In this document: piece by piece, positions 31,948 through 39,254 of the stretch
How positions within the stretch are numbered: the first letter of the stretch is position 1
Layout: every line of letters starts with the position of its first letter
Assembly (NCBI RefSeq): GCF_002920615.1
Contig: NZ_PQSU01000054.1
Location: forward strand, 1-41,721
DNA length: 41,721 nucleotides
Reading direction: 5' to 3'
From: Streptomyces sp. Ru62
GTDB lineage: Bacteria > Actinomycetota > Actinomycetes > Streptomycetales > Streptomycetaceae
The notes under the pieces: generated by a model
Database searches by the model: none
What the model was told of the DNA's origin: nothing
What the model saw: only the letters and a program-made list of their open reading frames with translations
Position numbers and translations under genes: made by a program

Positions 31948-32331
31948 TCAGTGATCCAACGGCTCCCCACGCAGCGCGTTCCACGTCTTCGCACCCACAA
32001 TGCCGTCGGCCTTCAACCCATGGCGCTTCTGGAGTCGCTTCACCGCCGACTCCGTTCCCGCCCCGAAGTAGCCGTCCACACCCTTCGGGCCCACCGAGTA
32101 GCCGTGATGCTGGATCAGCAGTGCCTGGATCTCCTTCACCTTGGCCCCCGCATCACCGCGATCGGTGTACGCCGACCCCGAGTAGTAGCCGCAGTACGTA
32201 CCGTCCACCGACGACTTGCACACCCCCGCCTTGGCCCCAGCGGCGAAAGCCTCACTCGCCAGACCAACCGGCACCACAGCCCCAGCAAGCACGGCAGCCG
32301 CAGCCACCGACAACCCCGCACGCTTCAGCAA
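31948..32331 (-). CDS. secreted peptidoglycan-binding-domain protein
   Basis: 127 residues from TTG 32331, chosen because GGAAGGAG lies seven bases upstream; an ATG at 32370 would add 13 residues before the signal peptide. The signal peptide is LLKRAGLSVAAAAVLAGAVV, then PVGLASEAFAAG. The mature part has AKAGVCKSSVDGTYCGYYSG (probable disulfide) and one PG_binding_1 domain: GAKVKEIQALLIQHHGYSVG, VDGYFGAGTESAVKRLQKRH, GLKADGIVGAKTWNALRG. It probably binds the cell wall or acts with a wall hydrolase. A GGCGGGC-CCG-GCCCGCC hairpin (32352-32368) lies in the leader just before the ribosome binding site. Confidence 0.8.
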   Translation of the reverse strand: MLKRAGLSVAAAAVLAGAVVPVGLASEAFAAGAKAGVCKSSVDGTYCGYYSGSAYTDRGDAGAKVKEIQALLIQHHGYSVGPKGVDGYFGAGTESAVKRLQKRHGLKADGIVGAKTWNALRGEPLDH

Positions 32332-32574
32332 GCCAGCACTCCTTCCAGTCCGGCGGGCCCGGCCCGCCACTTGGGATAGGCAACGAAGCTATCCCCGCAC
32401 CGGCCGCAGAGGCGATATACCGAAGGGGCGCACAAGTGCACACGCTGCATCACCCGGCGCACAACACACCACCGGGACAGCCACTCCTTGGCGGCGACGG
32501 TATCGCGGCGGAGCCGGGCCAGGACCTGGGTGACCGTGTTCATCGCCGTGGCGGAGGCCGGTGCGCGCCGCGGG

Positions 32575-33060
32575 AGATCGTCACGCGTCGCCGTGGCGAA
32601 GTGGGCGTGGCACGGCCGCGAACGCCTCGGAATCCATTGGGTGAAGGACGACGTCCTGGTCCTGCACCTGATGCGCTGGCCCGACGAGATCCGCGACCCC
32701 ACGGAGCTCACCCCACCCACCGCGCAGTTGTCGGAGCAGGAGATCGAGGGCGCGCTCGCCCTCATGGACACCATGACCCGCGACGACCTCGAAGGCGACG
32801 AGTTCCGCGACACCTACACCGAGGCACTGGAGCAGGTCATCGAGGCGAAGAGGGAGCACCAGGAGCCAGCCCCGGCGCCGGAGCCGGAGGAGCCGGCAAG
32901 GGTGCTGGATGTGATGTCAGCGCTGAACGAGTCGGTGGCCCGCGCGAAAGCCTCCCGCGGCGATGCCGGCGAGGCGGACGTGCACGAGATGCCCGCCCCG
33001 AAGAAGACGACGAAAAGGCAGCCCGCCAAGAAGACCACCGCAAAGAAGACGGGGGCCGGC
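32575..33060 (+). pseudogene. Ku protein, C-terminal remnant (second paralogue)
   Basis: An open stretch with no start: SRVAVAKWAWHGRERLGIHW, VKDDVLVLHLMRWPDEIRDP, EGALALMDTMTRDDLEGDEF, RDTYTEALEQVIEAKREHQE, ARVLDVMSALNESVARAKAS, ending in a Lys-rich tail (KKTTKRQPAKKTTAKK). This is the last half of a Streptomyces Ku of the short, Lys-tailed type. The N-terminal ring-forming half is absent and the tail runs into unrelated sequence. It differs from the intact Ku at 15.6 kb throughout, so it descends from a separate paralogue. No ligase is nearby. Confidence 0.82.
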
Positions 33061-33187
33061 GGCCGCGCACTGCCTGATACTCCAGCTGTAGTCATGGCGG
33101 TCACGCTCATCCAGAGCCTCCGAACCTCACGCCAGCCTGGCGTACAGACTCGGGCAGTGCGGCCTCGCGCCGATGGTCGGTGGCTCC

Positions 33188-34354
33188 TTACTCTCCCCCG
33201 CCGGAGGAATGGAGCTGGAAGTCGACCACGACGCAACCAACCTGCCCGTCATCGGTGCGGCCGATCCAGACGGGGTAGGACCCGTCGCCCTGGCCGGCAC
33301 GGAAGGCGATGAGGTTCGGTTCGGGCTCCGTGCCGGGCAGTTCGACGGTGAAGCGGCTGTCGAGGGGTATGAACAGGTTCTCGTCCAGCTCGTCTTCGAT
33401 CACCGTCCGGGTCGCATCCATGAAGGCCACTGTGCCGGTATCGACGCCGACCCCGTAGAACTCACCCTCGCCGAGCAGCCCCAGGTCCTCGTCGGGCCGG
33501 AGGGCCATCTCCCACTCGCGGGGCGGGATGTCCAGGAACGTCACCCTGGCCGCGGCGACATTGACCCCGTGTGTCGTGCGCAAAAGCGACAGCGTGACCG
33601 GGAACTCGCCCGGTGGCACAGCGACGGTCCGCGGCTCTCTGATCCAGCCGGGGTCCGAGACCGCCAGCTGCCCTGACGTGATCCGCAGCAAACCGGCGTC
33701 GACGGGCTCGACGACGGCCGGTCCATCCGGAGTGTCGCGCGCGCCCGAACTGAACAGTTGCTCGATTCCGGTGGCGCGCAGCGGTCCCGACCCCTCGTCC
33801 ACCGACACGTCGCTCAGGACCACGGTCGTGGCGGGCTGGTGGCTCTGCTGGGCGAGGAACGGAGTGAACACCTGCCAGTCGCCGAATTCCGGTGCGGGGC
33901 AGAGGAAGTCCTCGACGGGCGCCGGAAACAGCCGCACGGGGACGTGCTCCGGGTCTCTCGGCCCGGCGAACTCGGACCTCGCCTCGACAAGCCCGTCGGC
34001 AAGCACAGTCGTGGTCTCCTGGACATCCCACTTAAAGGACGAGCGATCCAGCTCGGTGGAAAACCGCCATCGGGTGTTCCGGTGAGCCAGCAACATCCCC
34101 GTGTGGTGCGGCTTGAAGTCGATCATCTGCATGCGCCAGGACCTGTCGTCGAACAGATACACCCGCCACTTCCCGCGCGGCCAGCGTTCGACCAGTGCCA
34201 GCGGTCGCTCCCGCGAGGACAGCAGAACCGCGTACTCCATCCCGGCAGCGTGTCTGCGCGCCGCAACCGCGCGCGAAATCGGGGCCGGATGGGTCGTTCC
34301 TTCGTGGGAACCCCACATATCGCCGTACGACACATCAAGACTGTCGAAGATCAC
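33188..34354 (-). CDS. DUF4241-domain protein
   Basis: 388 residues, intact. The C-terminal half shows the DUF4241 pattern: GLLRITSGQLAVSDPGWIRE, VAVPPGEFPVTLSLLRTTHG, VNVAAARVTFLDIPPREWEM, FYGVGVDTGTVAFMDATRTV. The N-terminal half (VSYGDMWGSHEGTTHPAPIS, VLLSSRERPLALVERWPRGK) is not a family I know. No signal peptide or membrane segment, so cytoplasmic. DUF4241 proteins often occur among immunity-type genes of polymorphic toxin systems, which fits the SUKH and Imm32 genes nearby. GTG 34354 has GGGGGGAG ten bases upstream. Confidence 0.72.
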   Translation of the reverse strand: MIFDSLDVSYGDMWGSHEGTTHPAPISRAVAARRHAAGMEYAVLLSSRERPLALVERWPRGKWRVYLFDDRSWRMQMIDFKPHHTGMLLAHRNTRWRFSTELDRSSFKWDVQETTTVLADGLVEARSEFAGPRDPEHVPVRLFPAPVEDFLCPAPEFGDWQVFTPFLAQQSHQPATTVVLSDVSVDEGSGPLRATGIEQLFSSGARDTPDGPAVVEPVDAGLLRITSGQLAVSDPGWIREPRTVAVPPGEFPVTLSLLRTTHGVNVAAARVTFLDIPPREWEMALRPDEDLGLLGEGEFYGVGVDTGTVAFMDATRTVIEDELDENLFIPLDSRFTVELPGTEPEPNLIAFRAGQGDGSYPVWIGRTDDGQVGCVVVDFQLHSSGGGE

Positions 34355-34543
34355 AGCCGCGCATCTCCCCCCGTGACATCAGCCGCCCCCGAGCAGTGCC
34401 GCTGACGGGTGACCCTGCCGGATCGCCCTGTCCTTCCGGAACATCGTTGTGCCGCCAGTCTGCCACCGGGGTGTGACACGCAGGACCGCAGGAGGCCGGG
34501 CACCAGCCCTCACCAGCAAGATCAACGATCTACAGCTGGAGTA

Positions 34544-34738
34544 CTAACCGTCGACGAAGCCGAGCTCAGCCTCGGGTCGGCAGTGCCCGCACGCCTCGAC
34601 GCCCTCGGCGAGTGCCCGCAGCGCCACGTCCCGCGGCACGCCCTTCCACCGCTTGCCTGCCATGCGGCAGCCGCCGACGTGGACGGCGGCGGGTGGGGCG
34701 TCCCGGTTGAGGTCGCCCTCGAGGATCCAGTCCGATGA
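34544..34738 (-). pseudogene. DUF6233 fragment
   Basis: SDWILEGDLNRDAPPAAVHV, GGCRMAGKRWKGVPRDVALR, ALAEGVEACGHCRPEAELGF-VDG-stop: the C-terminal core of DUF6233, diverged from the other three copies. The N-terminal helical half is lost at about 34738, where unrelated sequence joins in frame. HCRPEAELG replaces the usual HCRPDTALG. Confidence 0.7.
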
Positions 34739-34889
34739 CGAGGAACCGGGGTACGAGAACGATGTGCGCGTGCTGAAGCTGGCTCGAGGAATGGTTACGC
34801 AGCACATGGAGGCGCTGCTATCCCCGTACATCCCAACGGTGGAAGATCCCTTTACAGGCTGAGGCGTCGTCGGTGCATCACGTGCGCAG

Positions 34890-35111
34890 TCAAAGCCGGA
34901 TCGCAGCCACCGTGACGGTGCTATCGAAGACGTAGGCCCCTCTGTCGAAGCAGGTGGCGACGGCGCGGTAGCTCTTCAGGCGGTTGATCGTCCGTTCGAC
35001 CTCGTTGCGGCGCCTGTACTGCTCCTGGTCGAAGCCGACGGGCCGGCCGCCTCTGCTGCCACGGCGCCGACGGTTGGCTCTCTGGGCCTTCGGCTCAGAA
35101 TCAGTCCCCAA
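34890..35111 (-). pseudogene. IS5-family transposase, C-terminal fragment
   Basis: RRRRGSRGGRPVGFDQEQYR, RRNEVERTINRLKSYRAVAT and CFDRGAYVFDSTVTVAAIRL-stop. GGRP.GFD and NEVERTINRLK are the end of an IS5-type transposase, including the catalytic Glu. Only about 70 residues remain. It touches the decayed DUF6233 copy and may mark the border of that duplication. Confidence 0.78.
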
Positions 35112-35430
35112 TGCCGAGGGCCGTGTCAGGCTGACAGTGCACGCACGGCGGCACCCGGTTCCGGAGAGCGTCGAGGGCCTGCTCGCGCGTGGCGGCCCGG
35201 GACCGGCCGCTCTTCTTCGCGGCCCAGCAGCCGCCGACGTGGACGGCGTCGACGTTGTCCCTGTTCAGGCCGTACTGGATCAGCCAGTCCGCAGGGGCTG
35301 GCGCTCCTCCTCGGCGATCCAGCGATCGATCAGCCCAAGCTGCCGGACGGCCTGCTGCTCGACGACGCGCCGAGCGAAGCGCAGCGCGTCCAGACGCGAG
35401 AAGGCTGCTCACCACCCACCTGATGCTCCC
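35101..35430 (-). pseudogene. DUF6233, decayed duplicate of the 17.3 kb copy
   Basis: The C-terminal half APADWLIQYGLNRDNVDAVH, VGGCWAAKKSGRSRAATREQ, ALDALRNRVPPCVHCQPDTA, LGIGD is nearly identical to the copy at 17.29-17.65 kb. Relative to that copy, 37 bases are missing around 35297, so the N-terminal half lies in another frame, where RVVEQQAVRQLGLIDRWIAE can still be read. The gene is thus inactivated by an out-of-frame deletion. Confidence 0.8.
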
Positions 35431-35449
35431 CGGCCGCCGTGTCTTCCGT

Positions 35450-35479
35450 TTGCCTTCGGATTCGAACAAGCGCTCTAAT
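35450..35479 (+). promoter_or_regulatory. duplicated promoter with SOS-box-like operator
   Basis: TTGCCT (35450-35455), 18 bases, TCTAAT (35474-35479), with TCGAACAAGCGCTCTA at 35462-35477. The 16-base element is identical to that at 17691-17706 although flanking bases have diverged. Confidence 0.5.
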
Positions 35480-35700
35480 TGAAGTATGCACCGCGTCGAC
35501 TACTCACCGACACCCAGGAGCGCATCCTGCGCTGCATCCGCCAGCACATCGCCGACCACGGCCAAGCGCCGACGATGCAGATCGGCGCGGCTGTTGGTAT
35601 GCGCAGCCGGGCCTTGGTGCACTACCAGCTGGGCGAGCTGGAGGCGAAACGCGTGATCGCCCGGGAGCCGGGACGGTGGCGAGGAATCCGCCTCGTATGA
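35479..35700 (+). CDS. LexA-type DNA-binding domain protein, second copy with altered start
   Basis: LTDTQERILRCIRQHIADHG, QAPTMQIGAAVGMRSRALVH, YQLGELEAKRVIAREPGRWR, GIRLV. This duplicates the protein at 17.7 kb. A missing C after GACTA takes the homologous ATG (35486) out of frame; an upstream TTG at 35479 restores it with a changed N-terminus (LKYAPRRLLTDTQ). One Gln codon of the recognition region is deleted. It may be a pseudogene or a translated variant. Confidence 0.5.
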   Translation: MKYAPRRLLTDTQERILRCIRQHIADHGQAPTMQIGAAVGMRSRALVHYQLGELEAKRVIAREPGRWRGIRLV

Positions 35701-35899
35701 CCAGCCCCGGCCGCTACCACCTGCTGCTCGAATCCGGCGGCCGGGCAGTGCAGCACGGCTGGTGGGCTCGGGGGGGGGGGTGGCGCGGGAGAAGTTCCGC
35801 CGCTGGATCGGCGAGTACGGCACCATGCCGGACGCCCGCGTCACCCTCACCGACGACGAGACCGTCGGCGTGCTCGCCACCTGGCCCGACGACCGGTAG
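35697..35899 (+). pseudogene. small GRY..SGGRAVQHGWW protein, frame broken at a G11 tract
   Basis: ATG 35697 overlaps the preceding TGA (ATGA). It opens MTSPGRYHLLLESGGRAVQH and GWWARG, then reaches eleven consecutive G (35770-35780). With nine or twelve G the frame continues VAREKFRRWIGEYGTMPDAR and VTLTDDETVGVLATWPDDR to TAG 35897-35899; with eleven it does not. The protein is about 66 residues of unknown function, basic in the middle and acidic at the end. The truncated relative at 17.93 kb sits in the same place behind a LexA-like gene. Confidence 0.55.
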
Positions 35900-35959
35900 C
35901 TATGCAGGTAGGGGCGGGGGAGTGGGACAGCTCGGTCGCGCGGCGTGCGAGGGCTTGGG

Positions 35960-35997
35960 CGCCGCGTGGCTCGCCCTCCCGGGCGAGCCACGCGGCG
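35960..35997 (+). terminator. 17-base perfect hairpin
   Basis: CGCCGCGTGGCTCGCCC, loop TCCC, then the exact reverse complement: 17 paired bases, the strongest hairpin in the window, 60 bases past the end of the small gene at 35899. No U-run. It could act as a terminator for the LexA-like pair. The remaining bases to 36194 hold no recognised gene. Confidence 0.55.
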
Positions 35998-36194
35998 ACG
36001 CGCGAGGCAGGGCAGATCGGCTGCCCGGCCTGCGAGACTCGCCGTGATGGGGGGAGCCACAGCATGCGTTTCACCAAGCGAGGAAATCGACATCTCTCGC
36101 CATGTCCCGCGCACCCTGTGGCGACGCACACGTCGCTGGCAGCACCATCGTCGGGTGCTCGGCTCCGGTTGTGCCGCGTCGGTGTCGGCCAGGG

Positions 36195-37250
36195 TCAGCC
36201 GAGTTCGATGACGACCTTGCCGAACAACCCGCCGGCGGTCTGCGCCGTGTACGCGGCTGGGGCGTCGATGAAGTCGATCCGGCGGTCGATCACCGGGTGG
36301 ATGTCATGGGTCTCGACGTAGCGCACAAGATCGCGGTGCATGGCCTCGCTGCCGACCGCGACGCCGCGGATGCGAGCCTGTTTGCCGAGCAGGGCGTACC
36401 CGTCCAGCGGCCTTGCGGTCGCATCGAACAGGCCGAGGGTGGCGATCTCACCGCCCGGTGCGAGGGCGGCCAGGGCTTGGGTCAGGATGGACACGCCGAC
36501 GCTGTCGACTACCTTGTCGATGCCTCCGGACAGCGCGAAGATCGCATCGCCCCAGTCATGTGCGGTCGTGCTGTTGACGTAGCCCGCAGCGCCGAGGCGG
36601 ACGAGGGTCTCACCTGCGGCGTTGTTGCGCACGGTGGCGTAGACCCGGGCGCCGGCGGCCCGGGCGAACTGCAGGGCGGAGAGCGCGACGCCGCCGCTGC
36701 CGATGATCAGGACGGTGCTGTCAGCGGTGATCGGGTGGTCTCCGTACAGGGCGTTCCAGGCGGTCAGGGCGGCCACGGGCAGGGTGGCTGCCTCGCAGTG
36801 GTCGAGGTTGGCGGGGGCGCGCATGATGCGTCGGGCCGGAAGGACGACGTACTCGGCGAGCACTCCGTCCTCGTGCAGGGCGCCCAGGCCCAGGCCCATG
36901 GCGGCCGGCGGGCGGCCGTCGCTCCAGTCGAGCACGTGCAGATTGGTGACGCGGTCGCCCACGCTCCAGCCCTTGACCTGCGGGCCGACGGCATCTATTT
37001 CCCCTGCGACATCCGACAGCGGGACGAGGTCCTGCTCCGGCAGGCGGCCGAAGGGGCCTTTGAGGATCAGTTGGTCGCGGTAGTTCATCGAGATCGCCCG
37101 GACGCGAATGCGGATCTCGCCGGGACCCGGTACGGGTACGGGCGTCTCGTCCAGCACGAGCTTGGCGGCGTCGGTCGCGTCTGCGGGCAGTATCCAGCGC
37201 TTCATAAGCCGCGTGGGAGGTGTGCTGTCGTTGGTGTGAAGGGAAGTCAT
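36195..37250 (-). CDS. NAD(P)-dependent alcohol dehydrogenase/quinone reductase (MDR superfamily)
   Basis: 351 residues from ATG 37250. TRLMKRWILPADATDAAKLV, PVPGPGEIRIRVRAISMNYR, DQLILKGPFGRLPEQDLVPL and SDVAGEIDAVGPQVKGWSVG form the GroES-like domain. DSTVLIIGSGGVALSALQFA, RAAGARVYATVRNNAAGETL and GLFGKVVIEL form the Rossmann part with GxGxxA. The catalytic-zinc Cys is replaced by NYRD, so it belongs to the zinc-free quinone-reductase-like branch. MKRW at 37205 is an alternative start. It is divergent from the MmyB-type HTH gene, a common pairing in which the regulator controls the oxidoreductase. Confidence 0.85.
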   Translation of the reverse strand: MTSLHTNDSTPPTRLMKRWILPADATDAAKLVLDETPVPVPGPGEIRIRVRAISMNYRDQLILKGPFGRLPEQDLVPLSDVAGEIDAVGPQVKGWSVGDRVTNLHVLDWSDGRPPAAMGLGLGALHEDGVLAEYVVLPARRIMRAPANLDHCEAATLPVAALTAWNALYGDHPITADSTVLIIGSGGVALSALQFARAAGARVYATVRNNAAGETLVRLGAAGYVNSTTAHDWGDAIFALSGGIDKVVDSVGVSILTQALAALAPGGEIATLGLFDATARPLDGYALLGKQARIRGVAVGSEAMHRDLVRYVETHDIHPVIDRRIDFIDAPAAYTAQTAGGLFGKVVIELG

Positions 37251-37351
37251 GGGTCCCTGTCTACGTGGGCTGTACGCACCGGGCCAGGCCAGGACGAACC
37301 TGGTCATGGCAGGACCAGGCAGGGGTGCTCGGGGTCGCCTACGCTGGAGCG

Positions 37352-38194
37352 ATGCCACGCGACCGCGCCGCGCTCGGAGCGTTCCTGCGCTCCCGCCGGG
37401 ACCGCCTCACCCCGTCCCAGGCCGGCATCGAGCCCTTCCCCGGAGCCCGGCGGGTGCCGGGACTGCGCCGGGACGAGCTGGCCGTAGCGGCGGGCGTGAG
37501 CCCGGACTACTACAGCCGGCTGGAACAGGGACGCCAGGCCAACATCTCTGCCGCCGTACTCGACGCGCTGGCCCGGGCCCTGCGTCTGGACGAGGTCGAG
37601 CGCACCCACCTCCACGACCTGGCCGCGCCCACCACCCAGGACCGGCCGGCGACGCCGCGCACGGTCCAGCGCCCCGATCCGGGGCTGCTGCGCCTGATGG
37701 ACACCCTCCAGCACGTCCCGGTGCTGCTGCTCGGCCATCGCGGCGAGGTCCTGGCCCGCAACGCCGTTCTGACGGAGGTCCTGGGCAGCCCACTGGAGCC
37801 AGGCACGTCGTTCGTCCGTTACATGTTCCAAGACCCGACTGCCCGCGAGCGGATCGTCAACTGGTGCGACTTCGCCTCAGCCACCGTCGCCACCATGCGC
37901 CGCGAAACCGCCCGCCGCCCGCACGACCACCGCCTCACCGCGCTCATGGACGAGCTGCGCACCACCGACCGTGACGTCGCCCAATGGTGGGACGATCACA
38001 CGGTCCGCGACTACGCGTCGGTGAACAAACGTATTCAGCACCCCACCGCCGGTCCGATGTCCTTCGATATCGAGATTGTCTGCGCGCCTCACGAACCGGA
38101 CCAGCGTCTTGTCGTCTACACCACCGAGCCCGACTCCCCCACCGCGCGCGTCCTGCCGATCCTGGCCAGCTGGAACGCCGTGCCCCGCCGCTGA
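37352..38194 (+). CDS. XRE-family regulator with MmyB-like ligand domain
   Basis: 280 residues. The HTH covers residues about 5-80: LGAFLRSRRDRLTPSQAGIE, RVPGLRRDELAVAAGVSPDY, YSRLEQGRQANISAAVLDAL, ARALRLDEVERTHLHDLAAP. The MmyB-like C-terminal domain follows: LLRLMDTLQHVPVLLLGHRG, VRYMFQDPTARERIVNWCDF, VATMRRETARRPHDHRLTAL, YASVNKRIQHPTAGPMSFDI, LVVYTTEPDSPTARVLPIL. Such proteins sense small hydrophobic ligands and control a divergent redox enzyme; the MDR gene 101 bases away is the obvious target. ATG 37352 has only GGAGC close upstream. Confidence 0.88.
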   Translation: MPRDRAALGAFLRSRRDRLTPSQAGIEPFPGARRVPGLRRDELAVAAGVSPDYYSRLEQGRQANISAAVLDALARALRLDEVERTHLHDLAAPTTQDRPATPRTVQRPDPGLLRLMDTLQHVPVLLLGHRGEVLARNAVLTEVLGSPLEPGTSFVRYMFQDPTARERIVNWCDFASATVATMRRETARRPHDHRLTALMDELRTTDRDVAQWWDDHTVRDYASVNKRIQHPTAGPMSFDIEIVCAPHEPDQRLVVYTTEPDSPTARVLPILASWNAVPRR

Positions 38195-38553
38195 GCGGCC
38201 CGGTCAACCACCACCCCCTTGGCGAGGCCGCCGACCAGGAGCTGTCCGGACCATCACGCACGGCCGTTGTCGACGAGTGCTCCGAGCGGACGCCGAGCAG
38301 ACATCCGGCGGAGCTCACTGTCACCCGCAGTGACCTGACGGCCGCTTCTCGGACACCTGCCTGCTCGGCTCGGCAGGGTCGACGCGATCGTCGTCGGTCA
38401 GGCCGCCGTCGTAGCGACCGGAAATCAGTGGCGGCATGTGGCCAGGCCGACTGTCGCGAACCAGAGTGGTGAGGGGACAGGCCCCCGGTACCCGTGCCTA
38501 CAGCGGCGCCCGCGGCATCAATGATCAAGCCGTTAGCAAGGAGGCACCGGCCG
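38195..38553. other. intergenic stretch without a recognised gene
   Basis: About 360 bases. Frames are open but none has a start signal or family. Near its right end AAGGAGG (38538-38544) belongs to the next gene. Confidence 0.4.
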
Positions 38554-38940
38554 GTGAACCACGCCCAGCTCGTCGCCCTGGGCCGGGCGCTGCGCCTGGC
38601 AGGGGAACACGGACAGCGCCTCGAAGACGCCACCGCCACCGCCGGGACGGATGTCTCCGAGATCCGCAGCGATCCCCAACGGGCCCTCACGCTCATCGAC
38701 GACACCATCCAGACGGCGAAGCCCACCACGCGCTGCTCAAAGCACCCCCTCGGCCCCGTCGCCCCGGACGCTGCCGACCTGTGCCTGCTGTGCGAGACCC
38801 GCCGCCGCGCCGGGCTGCGCACACCGCCCCGCCCCCCTCACCCCGACGACGCGGAAGCGCCGCCGCTTCGCGTGCCCTCCCGCCACGCGATCCGCGCCGA
38901 CGAACCGCAGCCGCGCAGACGGTGGCTTGCGGAGATGTGA
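38554..38940 (+). CDS. hypothetical protein with a possible Cys/His metal site
   Basis: 128 residues from GTG 38554, chosen because a near-perfect AAGGAGG lies ten bases before it. The N-terminal half is helical (HAQLVALGRALRLAGEHGQR, RALTLIDDTIQTAKPTTR). CSKHPLG then CLLCETRRRAG gives C-x2-H...C-x2-C, a small zinc-knuckle-like arrangement near residues 69-90. The tail is Pro/Arg-rich and probably disordered. Not recognised as a family. Confidence 0.5.
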   Translation: MNHAQLVALGRALRLAGEHGQRLEDATATAGTDVSEIRSDPQRALTLIDDTIQTAKPTTRCSKHPLGPVAPDAADLCLLCETRRRAGLRTPPRPPHPDDAEAPPLRVPSRHAIRADEPQPRRRWLAEM

Positions 38941-39128
38941 AACGGCCGCGCCTGGCAACTGTGCGGCACCCCCCGCACCAGCCGCACGGACGTCGAGCAG
39001 TACATCGATCAGCTGCTCAAAGGGCCGCGCCGGCCGACGCCTACCGGCTGGTACACGCCCACACCGACCACAACGTCATACGGGTCTGGGGCACGCCCAC
39101 GACGGTGTCCCGGGCCGTCGAGCTGTGA
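38941..39128 (+). pseudogene. frameshifted small hypothetical gene
   Basis: Directly behind the previous stop the frame reads NGRAWQLCGTPRTSRTDVEQ, YIDQLLKG; after a one- or two-base shift it continues AAPADAYRLVHAHTDHNVIR, VWGTPTTVSRAVEL to TGA 39126-39128. The two halves join into a plausible protein of about 62 residues of unknown function. GTGAGC overlaps the stop and opens a further frame to 39280 that I do not accept as a gene. Confidence 0.4.
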
Positions 39129-39254
39129 GCACGCCGCCGGGGACGGACCTCGCGATGGTGGCACTGCGGCGGGCACACGAGGACGCCCCGCCGCCACCGC
39201 TCCAGCGACCGGGCCCATACGGCCGTCAGGCGGCGCTGGAACGTCCAGCACGGC

